Positions 1 to 24,922 of a stretch of DNA of 64,000 bases are shown here, one piece after another. The DNA is taken from NCBI RefSeq assembly GCF_964340395.1, contig NC_135555.1, positions 17,929,346 through 17,993,345 of the forward strand, written 5' to 3'. This stretch comes from Glandiceps talaboti. Lineage: Eukaryota > Hemichordata > Enteropneusta > Spengelidae. The translations under genes and the position numbers were made by a program. The notes beneath the pieces were generated by a model. That model searched no databases. It was not told the DNA's origin and saw nothing but the letters and a program-made list of their open reading frames with translations. Every line of letters starts with the position of its first letter. Positions within the stretch are counted from its first letter, which is position 1.

Positions 1-693
1 GAACTCGCCATTCATAAATATAAATTCTTAATTATCTTTACCGTGTATTTTGCAGTTAGGTGACTAGCCATATGATATTTAAACAAATTAAATGCTGTAC
101 TTTTTCTATCCTCCCCAAAATGACTCTCTTATGTTTTGAATCTGTCTCTGTGTTTATGTCACTACTTTTTCATTTTCCTAAGATCTATTTGTTTAGGAAA
201 TAAATTTGCAAATGCCTCTCATGTAGTTTTGGAGCAAACTTAGTGCATGCAAATCAACCTAATTTGTATATTTCACACATTTCACATATTATTTATACCT
301 AGAGTGGCATTTCAATAAAGAAAATGCAACTTGTCAGGTATAGAATATGCAACGATAGTCCATTCTTTTCGAAATTGTTAAAATTTTATCTTATTAGCAT
401 TATATCATGTATCAAATATTTTTGATACTTCCAGCACGAGTATGATCTCAAAAAACATGCAGTTCAGATGAATTAAAAAGTTGGTAGTTATGTGGTTATT
501 TCTATATGAATTAGTTTTGAATAGTAAGGTTTGACTACTTGTAGCAAAAGATAAAAAAGTGTGTATTGAAGGAGCAATGTCTGTCTTCAAGTTTGATTAA
601 ATCTGTAACAATTGGTACAATTAAAATCGTCATATTGTATTCAACATTACATCAAAAAGAAGAGAACATCAGAAGAAGAGAACATCTCACTAC
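1..693. other. Intron of gene A
   Basis: AT-rich sequence after gene A exon 5 with no exon-like signal; the transmembrane exon is not reached. Confidence 0.6.
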
Positions 694-873
694 CTTTTTA
701 AGGTCTTTATCAATTGCTTCCCTCGCCAAAGCCCATTCGCCTCTCTTCCAGGATATTGTCTTGGGTTTTCCAGGACCATGAAGAATCGTGAGGACGTCGT
801 CATTATCCTTACACTGTTCAATTATGTTAACAGTGAAATCTTCCAATTGTTCAGACATTGATAGGAAATCCTC
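694..873 (-). CDS. Gene A exon 5: TRPC N-terminal linker
   Basis: 180 nt, phase 0 at both ends. It encodes EDFLSMSEQLEDFTVNII and continues through a WKRGEWALAREAI stretch. The acceptor is TTTCAG and the donor AAAAAG|GTAGTG. It aligns with TRPC sequence preceding the membrane domain. The same exon is present in B (13522-13701) and C (30693-30872). Confidence 0.85.
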
Positions 874-3734
874 CTGAAACACACAACCATGTTTAGTCAT
901 AAGTTATACATATTGTAAATTTAAGATAGCTACAGGAAGACGTATAGTTACAGCCTACACTATAATACAAGTATCCCTGGGTATGGGGGCGCTATCTATT
1001 ACCCATGATGGCTGTTATGTAGTAACAATTTTCCAAGGCTGAAAGCCAAAGTAAACAGTTGCCTCAAACCCAACAGTAAATATGACGTTTACTAGTGCCT
1101 GAATAAGGACAGGTAATCATTGTTTTATGACACATCATATTCTCAGGCCCATATTCTTTCTATAGTCAAGGCAAACCCCCGGTACGACTTCCATGCTACG
1201 GGAGTATTGCCCTGGGGAAAATAGAGCTCGAATAGTGTCACTAAATACACTTTGAGGTCGCTATATGTCAATAGTCCATACCACATAGTTATATGAACAC
1301 AATGTGTTACAAAGGATTCTAGTTCTTCCAAGGGCCTAAACTCCAAAATACTTTGATAAGCTGGATAAATATACACCATACACGCCTTGCCTACTTAATA
1401 AACTCCAGCTAAAATGATGTAGGCTTGGTGTCTCCCTCATGGGACAGTGCGTTTTTAACACAAGAATAGACATGCTTTAAACTCTAGACTAACAATAACA
1501 TACACACAACAAACACAGCGAGAACCTTTGTCCAATTACATTGAACACTGATATTAATTTACAGTGCAGAAAAACAGCTTCTAATGAAAATATTACCATG
1601 GACTTGATGATTTTAATCGCTACAATTGTTTAGTTACTAATTGATAATCAACATGTCAACTTGATTACGTTTACATCCCCACTGTGCATGGCTCATAAGT
1701 AATTGTTTATTTTGCATTAGAAGTTTGTCTGAGGGTGTGTATTAAATGTTATGTCACATGAGTGAAACACCAAGCCTACATCATTGTAGCCGTAGTGCCA
1801 TTATATAATTTGTCAATTGTGTCTATCGTTTTTAGAATAAACTTCATGTGTTTTGTGGATGTTCCCCTATGTTAAACGTTTGTCCCTTCTATGTTTGTAT
1901 AGTGCACTTATGTCGTTAAGTGTCGAATTCCGGAACACGAGAGTGTTTAATCGAATTTCAAATTTCAGGATAATTTTGATGATATTTTTTTCAGACACGA
2001 ATGAAATATTTTACTTATTTAAGTTGATAGACCTCTTGGTGTAATCAGAATATGACAAAACTTACTCGATAAATACCACGATTACCATACAATTCAGCTA
2101 TGTCACGTAACTTCTCTGACATCTTCATGGCAGTTAGGAGAGGGTCTTCATTGGTGAGACAGATGTAGGCAGGACTGGAAAGACTGCGGTACAGTTGGAC
2201 ATTCTGGACAGTAACGACAATGTTCTTAAAATGACCAGTTTCTTGAAACAGAAAACATGCGGAAGGTTAGTGGTATGACTTAATTTTGATTTCGACACAA
2301 AGCTACATATATCATAAGAGAAATTCAAATATATGCTGATATTTGTGTGTGTGTGTGTGTGTGTCTATATATAAGACAATTGTTTAGCTAGTGATTGGCC
2401 AACTATATGCATTCATGAATATTGTGTAATCATGTGACTTATTATTTCAGCCTTTCAACATGGTTATACAATTTACAAAGCATTTCCTACTATAGGCCAA
2501 AAAAAAAATCTGGTTCTGGTCAGGGTAAACTTTCTAAAGTGGTGCGACGACGCGCGTTTTTTTTTTGGTTTTTTTTCGTAATTTTTTTTCTTTTTTTTGC
2601 AAATTAGTAAATACACATTTTTGACACTTTACATGCTCTCGGAAGATGTCATACAACTCTGGAAGTTGGCACTGTTGTATGGCAAGTTTTGTACGATGCG
2701 GATCAATCATCCATCAGGGCATCACTAGTCACATTTACAAATTTATCTTATCGCCCAGTGATCTGCAGTTATAATCCCATCCAAGATAATAATGAGTCTT
2801 GCCTTGCAACCACTGTATAATGTCAGTGTGCAACTTGTAACGTTAAATAATGAGAAATAGGTCTTTCCAACGGACGTAGAGGAGGCAGTGTTTTCTTTCG
2901 AGCACCGTCCATCATCAGTCTGATACGCAGTCTGTATACGCTACGATGTTCGACACGTCTTTCCATCTCATCGCAGCTGGAAAGACGTGTCGAACATCGT
3001 AGCGCATACATCCAGAGCTAACTGCTTACGCTACAGGAAAATCTTTGTATTCAGAAGGCAGAACGAAACGATCACCAGAACTAAGAACACCTCGAAAGTC
3101 AGCTGAATTGATATCAACATTTCGATTGCTCACGACGTACTCAAACTTCAGACATTTTCGAAACATGTGAGCGGTTTACCACCTAGCACAGTGAACACAC
3201 TATTTCCCGTGATTCCCATCAACCACGCTCATCGTACATATTACGTACACATATCGTACGGGGGGTTATGGGTATGCAACAGTACTAGAAGAAAAGGGTA
3301 CCCGTTACCAAATAGAAGTGCGCCATCACACGAGTTAAATTTTTCCGCTAGCCTTGCATACAGTGTTGATCGACGGGGAATTGTAAATAAGGAACGGGAA
3401 AGCAGAAATTATCGGGGGAAAAAAGGATCGACGCGGGGGTATTCAGGGCACGCGCGCGCTGACCAGAACCAAACATATTTTTTTTTTGGCCTAATAGAAG
3501 GACAAACATAATCTTTGATATTAACACCCACCTTTCATTACTTGTGGTTCCTCAAGTCGTTCAGCTCCATTATCGAGGAGTAATTGTATCATTTGAAAAT
3601 CATTATTCTCTGCTGCACTTAACAACGGCGTCATTTGCACTTTTCCTATTTTAACTTTCACATTGACATCCATTTTACCTGTCTAAAAACATATATGTGG
3701 CATCGTATTACTTACTGACGCTCATATTTAGAAA

Positions 3735-3805
<71 letters not shown>

Positions 3806-3986
3806 CGATGATGATGACGACGACGATGGTGATGATTCGAATTCTTATTGTTATTATTATTACAAGCATTATGATGTCATTGTTGATCTCTTGCTCGTGA
3901 AAACCAAGGAAAACATTTGTCATTTCCGTAAGCATGGCAACAACAATATTCCTTTACATTTAATGCAGACAGGCAGGCAGGCAGGC

Positions 3987-4039
<53 letters not shown>

Positions 4040-4741
4040 TACAGACAGACAGTCAGTCAGTCAGTCAGTCAGTCAGTCAGTCAGTCAAAACGCAATTCCC
4101 AGCAATTCCTATTACTAAGGGTAATATCGTCAACGAACACATATATTGTCTACAGCCTCACTCGCAGTATTGATTACACAAGAAAAAAATAAAAGCCTGT
4201 CTGCACACATAGAGTTAGCCAGACAAAGGGTCATCACTTAGTACGATAACTGAGACACTTTTGAACAATACCTTGAGACATTCGGTGACCTCTTTTGTGC
4301 TTCCACTTTTAACCAGTCGAATGAATTTCTTTTCAATCTCCTGAGCCTTTCCATTTTGCAAATAGCGTTTTTCCTTTGAATTCAGATTGAAGACTCCTTC
4401 CATACCTGACACAGAAATGAGATTTGAAGTCTAGCTGTTATAATTAAAATCATGACACCAGAAACTAAACCTTGCCAGCCTCGACAAAAAAATTTCACAT
4501 TAGCGTCTGACTCAACAAAAATCTTAAACAAGATTGCTATACTTTATCTTTTTCCTGGGTAACTATGCGTTTTTGGTAAGATATTTGCAGACGAAAAAAT
4601 GTAGCAATGTTAGTTGGATTGTTGTGAGACAGACTACACAGAGGCTTTAATATCCGCCTCAGGATTCGTGTATGAAACCTAGATCACACTGAATAAATTA
4701 CAAAACCTCTGACACGTACAAAATCACTCACCTGTGGACAT
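694..4741 (-). CDS. TRPC-like cation channel gene A (5' part, cut by window edge)
   Basis: Five exons on the minus strand: 4732-4741, 4272-4405, 3532-3682, 2066-2241 and 694-873. Joined they give 217 codons with no stop, and every junction is a GT-AG pair. The product starts MSTGMEGVFNLNSKEKRYL. It carries ankyrin-type sequence (MTPLLSAAENNDFQMIQLLL), then LYRSLSSPAYICLTNEDPLL, which corresponds to the conserved RALASPAY segment of TRPC channels, then a charged helix ending in AREAIDKDLKK. The exons match genes B and C in length and phase. The membrane, pore and TRP-box exons must lie left of the window; positions 1-693 hold only intron sequence. Known for the family: TRPC channels are non-selective, calcium-permeable plasma-membrane cation channels, usually downstream of phospholipase C. 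Activation and ion preference of this copy cannot be read from sequence. Confidence 0.85.
2066..2241 (-). CDS. Gene A exon 4: TRPC SSPAY segment
   Basis: 176 nt, entering in phase 1 and leaving in phase 0 at CGA|GTAAG. It encodes LYRSLSSPAYICLTNEDPLL followed by an amphipathic helix. The Y-R-x-L-x-SPAY-x-x-L core is a TRPC family hallmark. Confidence 0.87.
2495..3491. mobile_element. DNA transposon-like element with terminal inverted repeats
   Basis: The left end (2495-2523) and right end (3459-3491, inverted) both read GGCC, ten A, a short variable spacer, then TGGTTCTGGTCAG. TA flanks both ends. It sits in intron 3 of gene A. Inside are a 32-bp hairpin (2934-3009) and a minus-strand stretch that looks coding (around 3030-3180), but no full transposase. 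Superfamily not recognised. Confidence 0.7.
2934..3009. repeat. Perfect-type hairpin inside the TIR element
   Basis: Arms 2934-2965 and 2978-3009 are reverse complements over 31 of 32 bases with a 12-base loop. Confidence 0.85.
3532..3682 (-). CDS. Gene A exon 3: ankyrin repeat
   Basis: 151 nt. The acceptor is TTTTTAG with the exon beginning ACAGGT; a second AG four bases further in would break the frame, so the first AG is chosen. It encodes an ankyrin-like unit with TPLLSAAENNDFQMIQLLL then DNGAERLEEP. Confidence 0.85.
3735..3836. repeat. (ATG)n microsatellite
   Basis: About 33 triplets, with ACG interruptions toward the right, starting some 50 bases from the acceptor of gene A exon 3. 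Confidence 0.95.
3966..4087. repeat. (CAGG)n/(CAGA)n/(CAGT)n compound microsatellite
   Basis: Three tetranucleotide blocks in series, differing by one base. In gene A intron 2. Confidence 0.95.
4272..4405 (-). CDS. Gene A exon 2: N-terminal helices
   Basis: 134 nt, phase 1 in and phase 0 out. It encodes LNSKEKRYLQNGKAQEIEKK and FIRLVKSGSTKEVTECL, similar to the opening ankyrin helices of TRPC proteins (L-x-x-K-E-K-x-Y/F-L). It contains its own ATG two bases into the exon, an alternative start. Confidence 0.83.
4732..4741 (-). CDS. Gene A exon 1: ten-base coding micro-start
   Basis: ATG TCC ACA G followed by the strong donor GTGAGT. Gene C has the same ten-base arrangement (ATG TCT GTA G, GTGAGT), which supports this tiny coding first exon. 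The 5' UTR extends right of 4741 for an unknown distance. Confidence 0.7.
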
Positions 4742-7034
4742 CTTGGCAACGGTTTGTTTACGATAGTTTCAACTGCTTGTTGTTAGAAAATAGAGGTGTG
4801 GTTTTTTTTCTGATCAACCGATTCACCTGACTATATATATAAACACAGCCAAGCAAAAAATGTTCGCTCCTCCGAAAACACGCCAACGATTTAGTTGGTG
4901 CAAACCATTTTCCTATAGCTACATACCCACTACTCACTGCGTACATAAACAGTAGTCATGGCTAGCGTCTTGTAACACCGGGATTATTCATTCTATGTAC
5001 AATGTTCCAGTTCATAAACTTTGGAAGTCTTTGTTATCGTACAAAAGCGAAGTTAAAGTTCTGTTTACGGTATATCGCTTTATCTAGAGGTAAAACAAAT
5101 CCTACAGCCGTATCATCATGGTCACAACTGTAAACGTATATGAACAGATCTAGAGAGTGAATAAGGCTGACTCGAATAAGGGTCGAAGGTTAACATGGGT
5201 TCACATGACGCATTTGTGTTATTGTCATGCGCCATGTTTATTTATAAGTTGCGACTTTACGGTTCAAACGTAAGTAGTCAAGAGTTGATTACTCAAGGAA
5301 CGACCATACTACTGCTGTCACATTTGTGGATAATTCTCATTCATACAACACAGAATATGAGGAATGCTATTAAATTTTTGGCAAAAAAAATTCATAGGCA
5401 TGGCGGCAACTCTTTCAGATTCCCCCTCCCCGTATTGTTTTTTTTAATCCACCACGCAGCCAACAGTTCACATACCTCCTCGCTTCTTTTTTTTTACTCG
5501 CATACCTCCCAGATTCACTAATAATACGTTTAATAAACCATCAAGCATAGCGTTCATGATCCAACAAGTTGGAGTAAATCACCAGTGTAAAGTAATGTCT
5601 GACTTTATACATCAGTGTATCTGTCGTTAACGTTTGGGTTTTTTATACCTCAAGAACCACCATTATTGACCACCTTCCTGTGTGCGAGTCCTACAGATTT
5701 TGTCCGGTTTTGTTATCGTCATTATTCAAAATACGATCAATATGTATATCTAACAAAGAAAGAGAGGGGACGGGCAGACAGGCATGTAGGCTTCTATAAA
5801 AATAAATCCAGGCTGAGTATCAAGAGAGTACATAAACAGTTCAAATAATTACGACTAAAATGTTATCTTAATCATAACCTTTATTTCTTATAAAGTCCAA
5901 TACATAATCAAATAATCACAATCCGCTGTACAACTGACAGGAAAAACTAACTTTCAAGCAGAAAAAGACAACAAAAATACACTAAATTTGAAAAACTGTT
6001 GAAAAAGTTCAAATGTTAGGAAAGTATTAGTAAAAATGTACACATGCATAAAAGCAGACTGCAAACTGGACTATGAGAATACAGCGCCCTCGCTCAAATT
6101 GGGGGTATTATCACCTCTTAGTTCTGTTTCTTAAGAGTTTTATCCCATGGTATTCTGCAGAAGTATAAATTCAGTTATGCTTTTCGTATTGTTCAGACAC
6201 CGAGGAAAGCAGTAGTGCCCCATAATTAAGTAATACTATACCATATATACCCCTAATAAGGTACACACAGACAAGAAGTGGAGCGCTACCATGGCAAATT
6301 TTGAAAAGGCCGATTATGATAAAAACGACCTAAAAATTACGTTTTCAAACTGCTCTTAAAAACAGGTGAATGACGAAGCAACTGGTACCCGGGTTTCACC
6401 TAAGTAATAACACAATCTAGAGGAATTTTAAAAACATTATTTTCCTATCGATCGATATGTTAACCAAATTCATAGGTATTGTGACAAGATTGTGGCAAAT
6501 CTAATAATGAAAGACAACAAACATTTTATATATATATATAACACTGGAAAAAGTCTTCACTGCAAAAACAGTACTAGCTCTAAGGTGCTCAGTAACCATA
6601 TTCCAATTATTTCACTGTCAAGAAGAATGTTCAAAACAATAATTATGCACTCTCGCTTAGAAATGACTTTAATTGACAATTTACAGTTACAGTAAAAAAA
6701 TAATTTATGGTAAAAAAAAACTTTTTGAAGAGACTGTCAAATTTTTATTTCAAAATATCTTTTCTCTCAATATCGGAAAAGTAGTATTGATATTTAACGC
6801 AAAAGAATCTGCAAACTAATGTAATATATAAACCCAAAACGATGCAATAAAATGTGTTTTACCAGGTACCCTTTCGACAATGCTAACTGTACCGTCCCTT
6901 ATTATACAAACAATAATAATTATAATATTAAAACCCTGTTATGTGACATAACAAGGGATGCAATGGAATCAATATACTACCAAACTGTAACTATGTGAAT
7001 ACCCTTGCATGCCTTACTGATATCAATAAATCTT
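4742..7034. other. Intergenic spacer between genes B and A
   Basis: Gene A 5' flank and presumed promoter, then very AT-rich DNA. No further gene, RNA or clear repeat seen apart from short homopolymers. A GGGTTCACATGACG block near 5198 resembles ATTCACATCACG upstream of B and C. Confidence 0.5.
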
Positions 7035-7079
<45 letters not shown>

Positions 7080-7115
7080 ATATCTATCTATCTGTGTGTC
7101 TGTCTGTCTGTCTGG

Positions 7116-7183
<68 letters not shown>

Positions 7184-7205
7184 ATATTCATCTACCTACC
7201 TACCT
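7035..7205. repeat. (CTAT)n microsatellite (GATA on minus)
   Basis: Long CTAT run interrupted by a short CTGT block near 7095-7117, in the gene B 3' flank. Confidence 0.95.
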
Positions 7206-7308
7206 ATCAATCACTTAGTCGATTTATGTGTCAGTCTGTGTCTGTGCATATACCTATTGCGGTGTGTATGTGCTTTGTTTTTGTTTTGTTATCTGTCACA
7301 AAGAACAT

Positions 7309-7314
7309 TTTATT
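7309..7314 (-). terminator. Poly(A) signal candidate of gene B
   Basis: AATAAA on the minus strand about 73 bases past the gene B stop codon. It is the first such hexamer after the stop. The 3' end would lie just before the GATA/CTAT microsatellite. Confidence 0.5.
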
Positions 7315-7386
7315 GTAAACACTTGCTTTCCGCGTAATTACAACAAACGGTGTCCATGTGTTTGTGTGACCTCGTTTTGTATATTT

Positions 7387-20685
<13,299 letters not shown>

Positions 20686-21059
20686 ATATACCAACTGTGC
20701 TCGTCAGAAGCTTGTTTACAGTATGATGACAATGCGTTGGGGTCCAATTATTCAACGGAGAGAAAGTATTTTCTGTGTACTCGCTATAGATAACGTGGTT
20801 CAATACACGTACGTACATTTATTTATTTACTAGTTACGATTAAACTCTTACGTGAACCAATGGCGATATTCGGCAACGGGTTTGGTCACAAGCCTGTAGA
20901 CTCGTCTACCACAGGTCTCCGAAAAAATATGCAAATTTGTGGTATCGCTGGTACAGAGAACGCTCAGTCTGTTACTCAATGACTGCACACACGCACACGA
21001 GCAAGGCTTGTAATGCCCGTTTGTATTTCCTAATATCTGCAAAGAATAAATTTGAACTC

Positions 21060-21380
21060 ACCTTTATCTTCGTGCCGTATACGACGAAGATATGGTTGTA
21101 TCAGTATACCTTATTTGTTGTTGTCGATAGGGGAAAAGACAGAAAGAAAATAGTGCGACCGTACAACCAACAGTTTACACGTATAAATAGATTGAACAAC
21201 GCCGTATTATGTGTGTATAAAGCGGGTGTAGGTCCTAAACATTCACATCACGTTTCAATAACTGTCATTTTTTCATAATTATTCGTCAAAAGTTCAACAA
21301 TTGGTCGTACTTTTGTTATCATTTATCAATATGGAAATAGAATGCGGCCGACTAAATGCACCGTGGAATAGGAGAAGGTA
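21060..21380 (-). promoter_or_regulatory. Conserved upstream block of gene B
   Basis: Similar to 37290-37590 upstream of gene C, in the same order: GTGCGACCGTAC, TAGATTGAACAA, ATTCACATCACG, CGTCAAAAGTTCA and TGGTCGTAC. Probable shared promoter or 5' UTR region of the TRPC paralogs. Confidence 0.5.
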
Positions 21381-21399
21381 AAGTAACTGCTCGACGACT

Positions 21400-23930
21400 G
21401 TGTAATTATATATGGGCACATTATACAAATGAGCACAACGTACATAATATACAACTGGCATCTATTCACATTTTTAACAAACATTCATTCGTCAAAACAA
21501 ACTTGACAATCCTTCTCACCGCTCGGTCGATTTTATCCAGGCAAACAAGCAAATACTCTCACGTTCAATGTCCTGGTAGAGAACAATTGTATCATGTGTA
21601 TGATGAAAGGACATTGCATGATCATGAACAATACGTACACTGTAGATATCAATCCGCATAGTGATACAGCCTTTTACTTTTATTGCGATTGATACCAAGG
21701 GCGACCAACGTTATTTCCAAAAATGTACGATAATTGATTATCATTTGAAACATAATTCAATATTTCATGAGCTATATGATAAAATATTTAAGGGCCGGAT
21801 ACTGCAGCTGTTTTTAGCAGACCTCGATAGCACAACCTGCTAAGGGGCTACTATAAGGGTCCAGACTTGCTAGATGTGTTAGCATCCAAGCACAAACCAT
21901 TTCATGGGTACTATATATGTGCAGTGCCTTATTTGTTTTTGCTTGGTTTTATCAAACACAGCCAGTGATCTCTAACAAGAATTGGGCTGTAGCTGAACGA
22001 TAACACACATAGCAAGACCTGTCAGAGGCCGAGGAGACATAATCCAAACAAGTCGTTGTATAGTTTATGTAGATGAATAACATCACTTCTAAAATATCGT
22101 GATTGCAATCATGTGACATACATTTGAAATACTGGTGATGGTTGATATTTTGTAGAAAAAAATAATCAGCGAATCAATCAATCAATCAATCAACCGATCT
22201 ATCATTAAATATATCAACCGATCGATTAATCACTCAATTAATCAGTCAATCACTCACTCAATCAATCAATCAATCAGTCAGTCGATCAATCAATATTTTG
22301 TAATATATGTCTTTAATCTATTTTTAACATAACATATATACATCGTACAAACTGCAGTGGCTCAATAACGTATAAAATCCATGCGAGGAAGTTCACATAT
22401 TTATAGATCAAATTAATGTCTATCCGCAAATCAAAGCTTGACGACCTCAGTAGACAGTAAAATAATCAGTGCCGTTGGTGACGCTTTTACAATCCTGGCG
22501 TTTCGAATTAATATTCCTTCATATCTATATCCTGCCACTCTACTGGGATCAAAGATACAATACATAGACAATAATGTAGTTATGTAACATATACGGAGGT
22601 GATATGTTATTGTTATAGGTCCACTGTGAAAAAAAATAATATTGTTCAAGAATAATCCTATTTAATCTCGATAAGACCTAACAAAAACAGTTGCTTGGTT
22701 CCTGTTATCCGACCCCTCCTAGTTTTTACCTGCCTAGCCTAAACCTTTTTTACGTATTCAAAACAAAATATATAAAATCGCGAAAATTGTGTGAAGTCTC
22801 GCAAGACTAGTGGATGCGGAAACTGACATAGGACAATACAATCGGTAATAGCTGTACATCTGATGGCAAGAAACCAATAACACAGAAACCATATTGAAAA
22901 TAAAGGAAAACATAACCACCTGAACTAAACACTTGCACATGAAAAAAATGTATTAAAAAAATAAAATAAAAAAATCTACCTACCACACCTATTCTAAAAT
23001 TGAGCGTAGTCGGAACTACACAATCATTTTTTTGTAGGCCCAAGATAACACTAATTGCAGGAACTGAGATATAAACCATGGCTTTTAAGTTCTAATTTAA
23101 ACCATAAAGCTACGTATACCATACATTACATTACAACACGAAATACATATCATATTGTGCTGAAGATGATTTTACCATAAAATGTATACAATTACCAGTA
23201 TTTCAGACGTAAATCGGTATATGATATGACATAATTTCTAACCCAACCCAACCCCCCCCCCCCCTTCCTACCAAAACACACATAAATGGTCTCAATTTCC
23301 AGTGGGGAGGTATAAAAATTCACTTCGTGATAGGTAGTATTTGGGGAGAGGTCAATTTCTAAACTTCACAACTTTTACAGAGATTGCTGATGCTCGGAAG
23401 TGGACTTGTGTTCAATTGTCACTGAAAGCTCATGGAGTACTTATTATGATATGAGATTGTACGTCTTGAGACGCAGTTCTTGTTGCATGTACAAAAGTTA
23501 ATTGCAGTATTAATTATACTTAACTTACTGAAGCTTGCTTATCAATTACAATTGACTTAACTCAAACCTGTTATAATGATATATGATTTATAATTGACCC
23601 AATGACTTAATTTTTATACGCATAAAAATACCGAAGAAATTCATACTATGCAATCAACTGTGCTGACACATAGGTGCAATCTCATAGAATGTATGTACCG
23701 ACTTCAGGTGAATAAAAAGTATATAAATTTGTTTCGTGCAACTTCAATGATACTTCAAGTGATAAGTCATTAATTGCAGCACGGGAGAAAAAGATAAGTT
23801 TCTTCTCTAACATCAGTAATAAACTTAACATAATAATTTCATATACGTTACACAAATCAACATGACAAGATGTTCAGCTCTGATCATTGTGTCCCCTTAA
23901 ATACTTAAATCAGTGACTAAACCAACATGC
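21400..23930. other. Spacer between genes C and B
   Basis: AT-rich, with an ATCA/ATCAATCA-type degenerate tract at 22165-22300 and a poly-C run near 23250. No gene seen. Confidence 0.5.
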
Positions 23931-23949
23931 CTTTCAAATTCATTGTCCT

Positions 23950-24725
23950 TGTATGTATGTATGTCTGTCTGTATGTATGTATGTATGTATGTATGTGTGT
24001 GTATGTATGTATGTATGTATGTATGTATGTATGTATGTATGTATGTATGTATGCATGTATGTATGTATATATGTATGCATGTATGTATGCATGTATGTAT
24101 GTATGTATGTATGTATGTATGCATGTATGTATGTATGTATGTATGTATGTATGCATGTATGTATGTATGTATGTATGTATGTATATATGTATGCATGTAC
24201 GTATGTATGTATGTATGTATGTATGTATGTATGTATGTATGTATGCATGTATGTATGTATGTATGTGTGTGTGTGTATGTATGTATGTATGTATGTATGT
24301 ATGTATGTATGTATGTATGTATGTATGTATGTCTGTCTGTCTGGCTGGCTGGCTGGCTTGCTGGCTGGCAGACAGGTTGGTCGTCAGTCTTGTCTGCATG
24401 TGCTGCTGGCTGGTTGGCTGGCTGATTGGTAGCCTGTCTCTGTCTGTCTGGCTGGCTGTATGTATGTATTCACTGTACACGTGTGTTTGTGTATGTATGC
24501 ATGCATGTATGCATGTATGTATGTATGTATGTATGTATGTATGTATTTATATATGTATGTATGTATGGATGGATGGATGTATGTATGTATGTATGTATGT
24601 ATGTATGTATTCAATGTACACGTGTATGTATGTATGTATGTATGTATGTATGTCTAGCTGGCTGGTTGACAGGTTGATCCTCAGTCTTGTCTGCATGTGT
24701 TGCTGGCTGGCTGACTGGCTGTCTG
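23950..24725. repeat. (GTAT)n microsatellite complex
   Basis: Long GTAT array with GCAT and GTGT variants, then CTGG/CTGT blocks (24335-24460), then a second GTAT array to about 24655. The whole GTAT-CTGG series is repeated, so it grew by segmental duplication. It lies in the 3' flank of gene C. Confidence 0.95.
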
Positions 24726-24796
24726 TGTCTGTCTGGCTGTTTGTCTCTAAGTACGTGCATGTGATTTACATCAATATTTTTCAGTGTTTTGTGTGG

Positions 24797-24922
24797 CTAC
24801 ATCTGCGATTCTTCTTCTTTTTCTTCATCACCATCACCGATGTTTGGTTCTGCTTCTTCGCTGCCTTCTTTGTTGTAATTCAAACGTTCTGCCATGTATT
24901 CCAAGGTAAGAAGTCTTATCAA
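24797..24922 (-). CDS. Gene C exon 10: acidic C-terminus and stop
   Basis: Acceptor ATTTGCAG, then LIRLLTLEYMAERLNYNKEG, a D/E-rich run and TAG at 24797-24799. A GTAT microsatellite starts about 75 bases past the stop. No clear AATAAA is visible before it. Confidence 0.82.
   Translation of the reverse strand: MIRLLTLEYMAERLNYNKEGSEEAEPNIGDGDEEKEEESQM

Noticed and set aside
1143-1379. 78-codon minus-strand frame in gene A intron 4
   Set aside because: No splice signals with correct phase, no counterpart in B or C.
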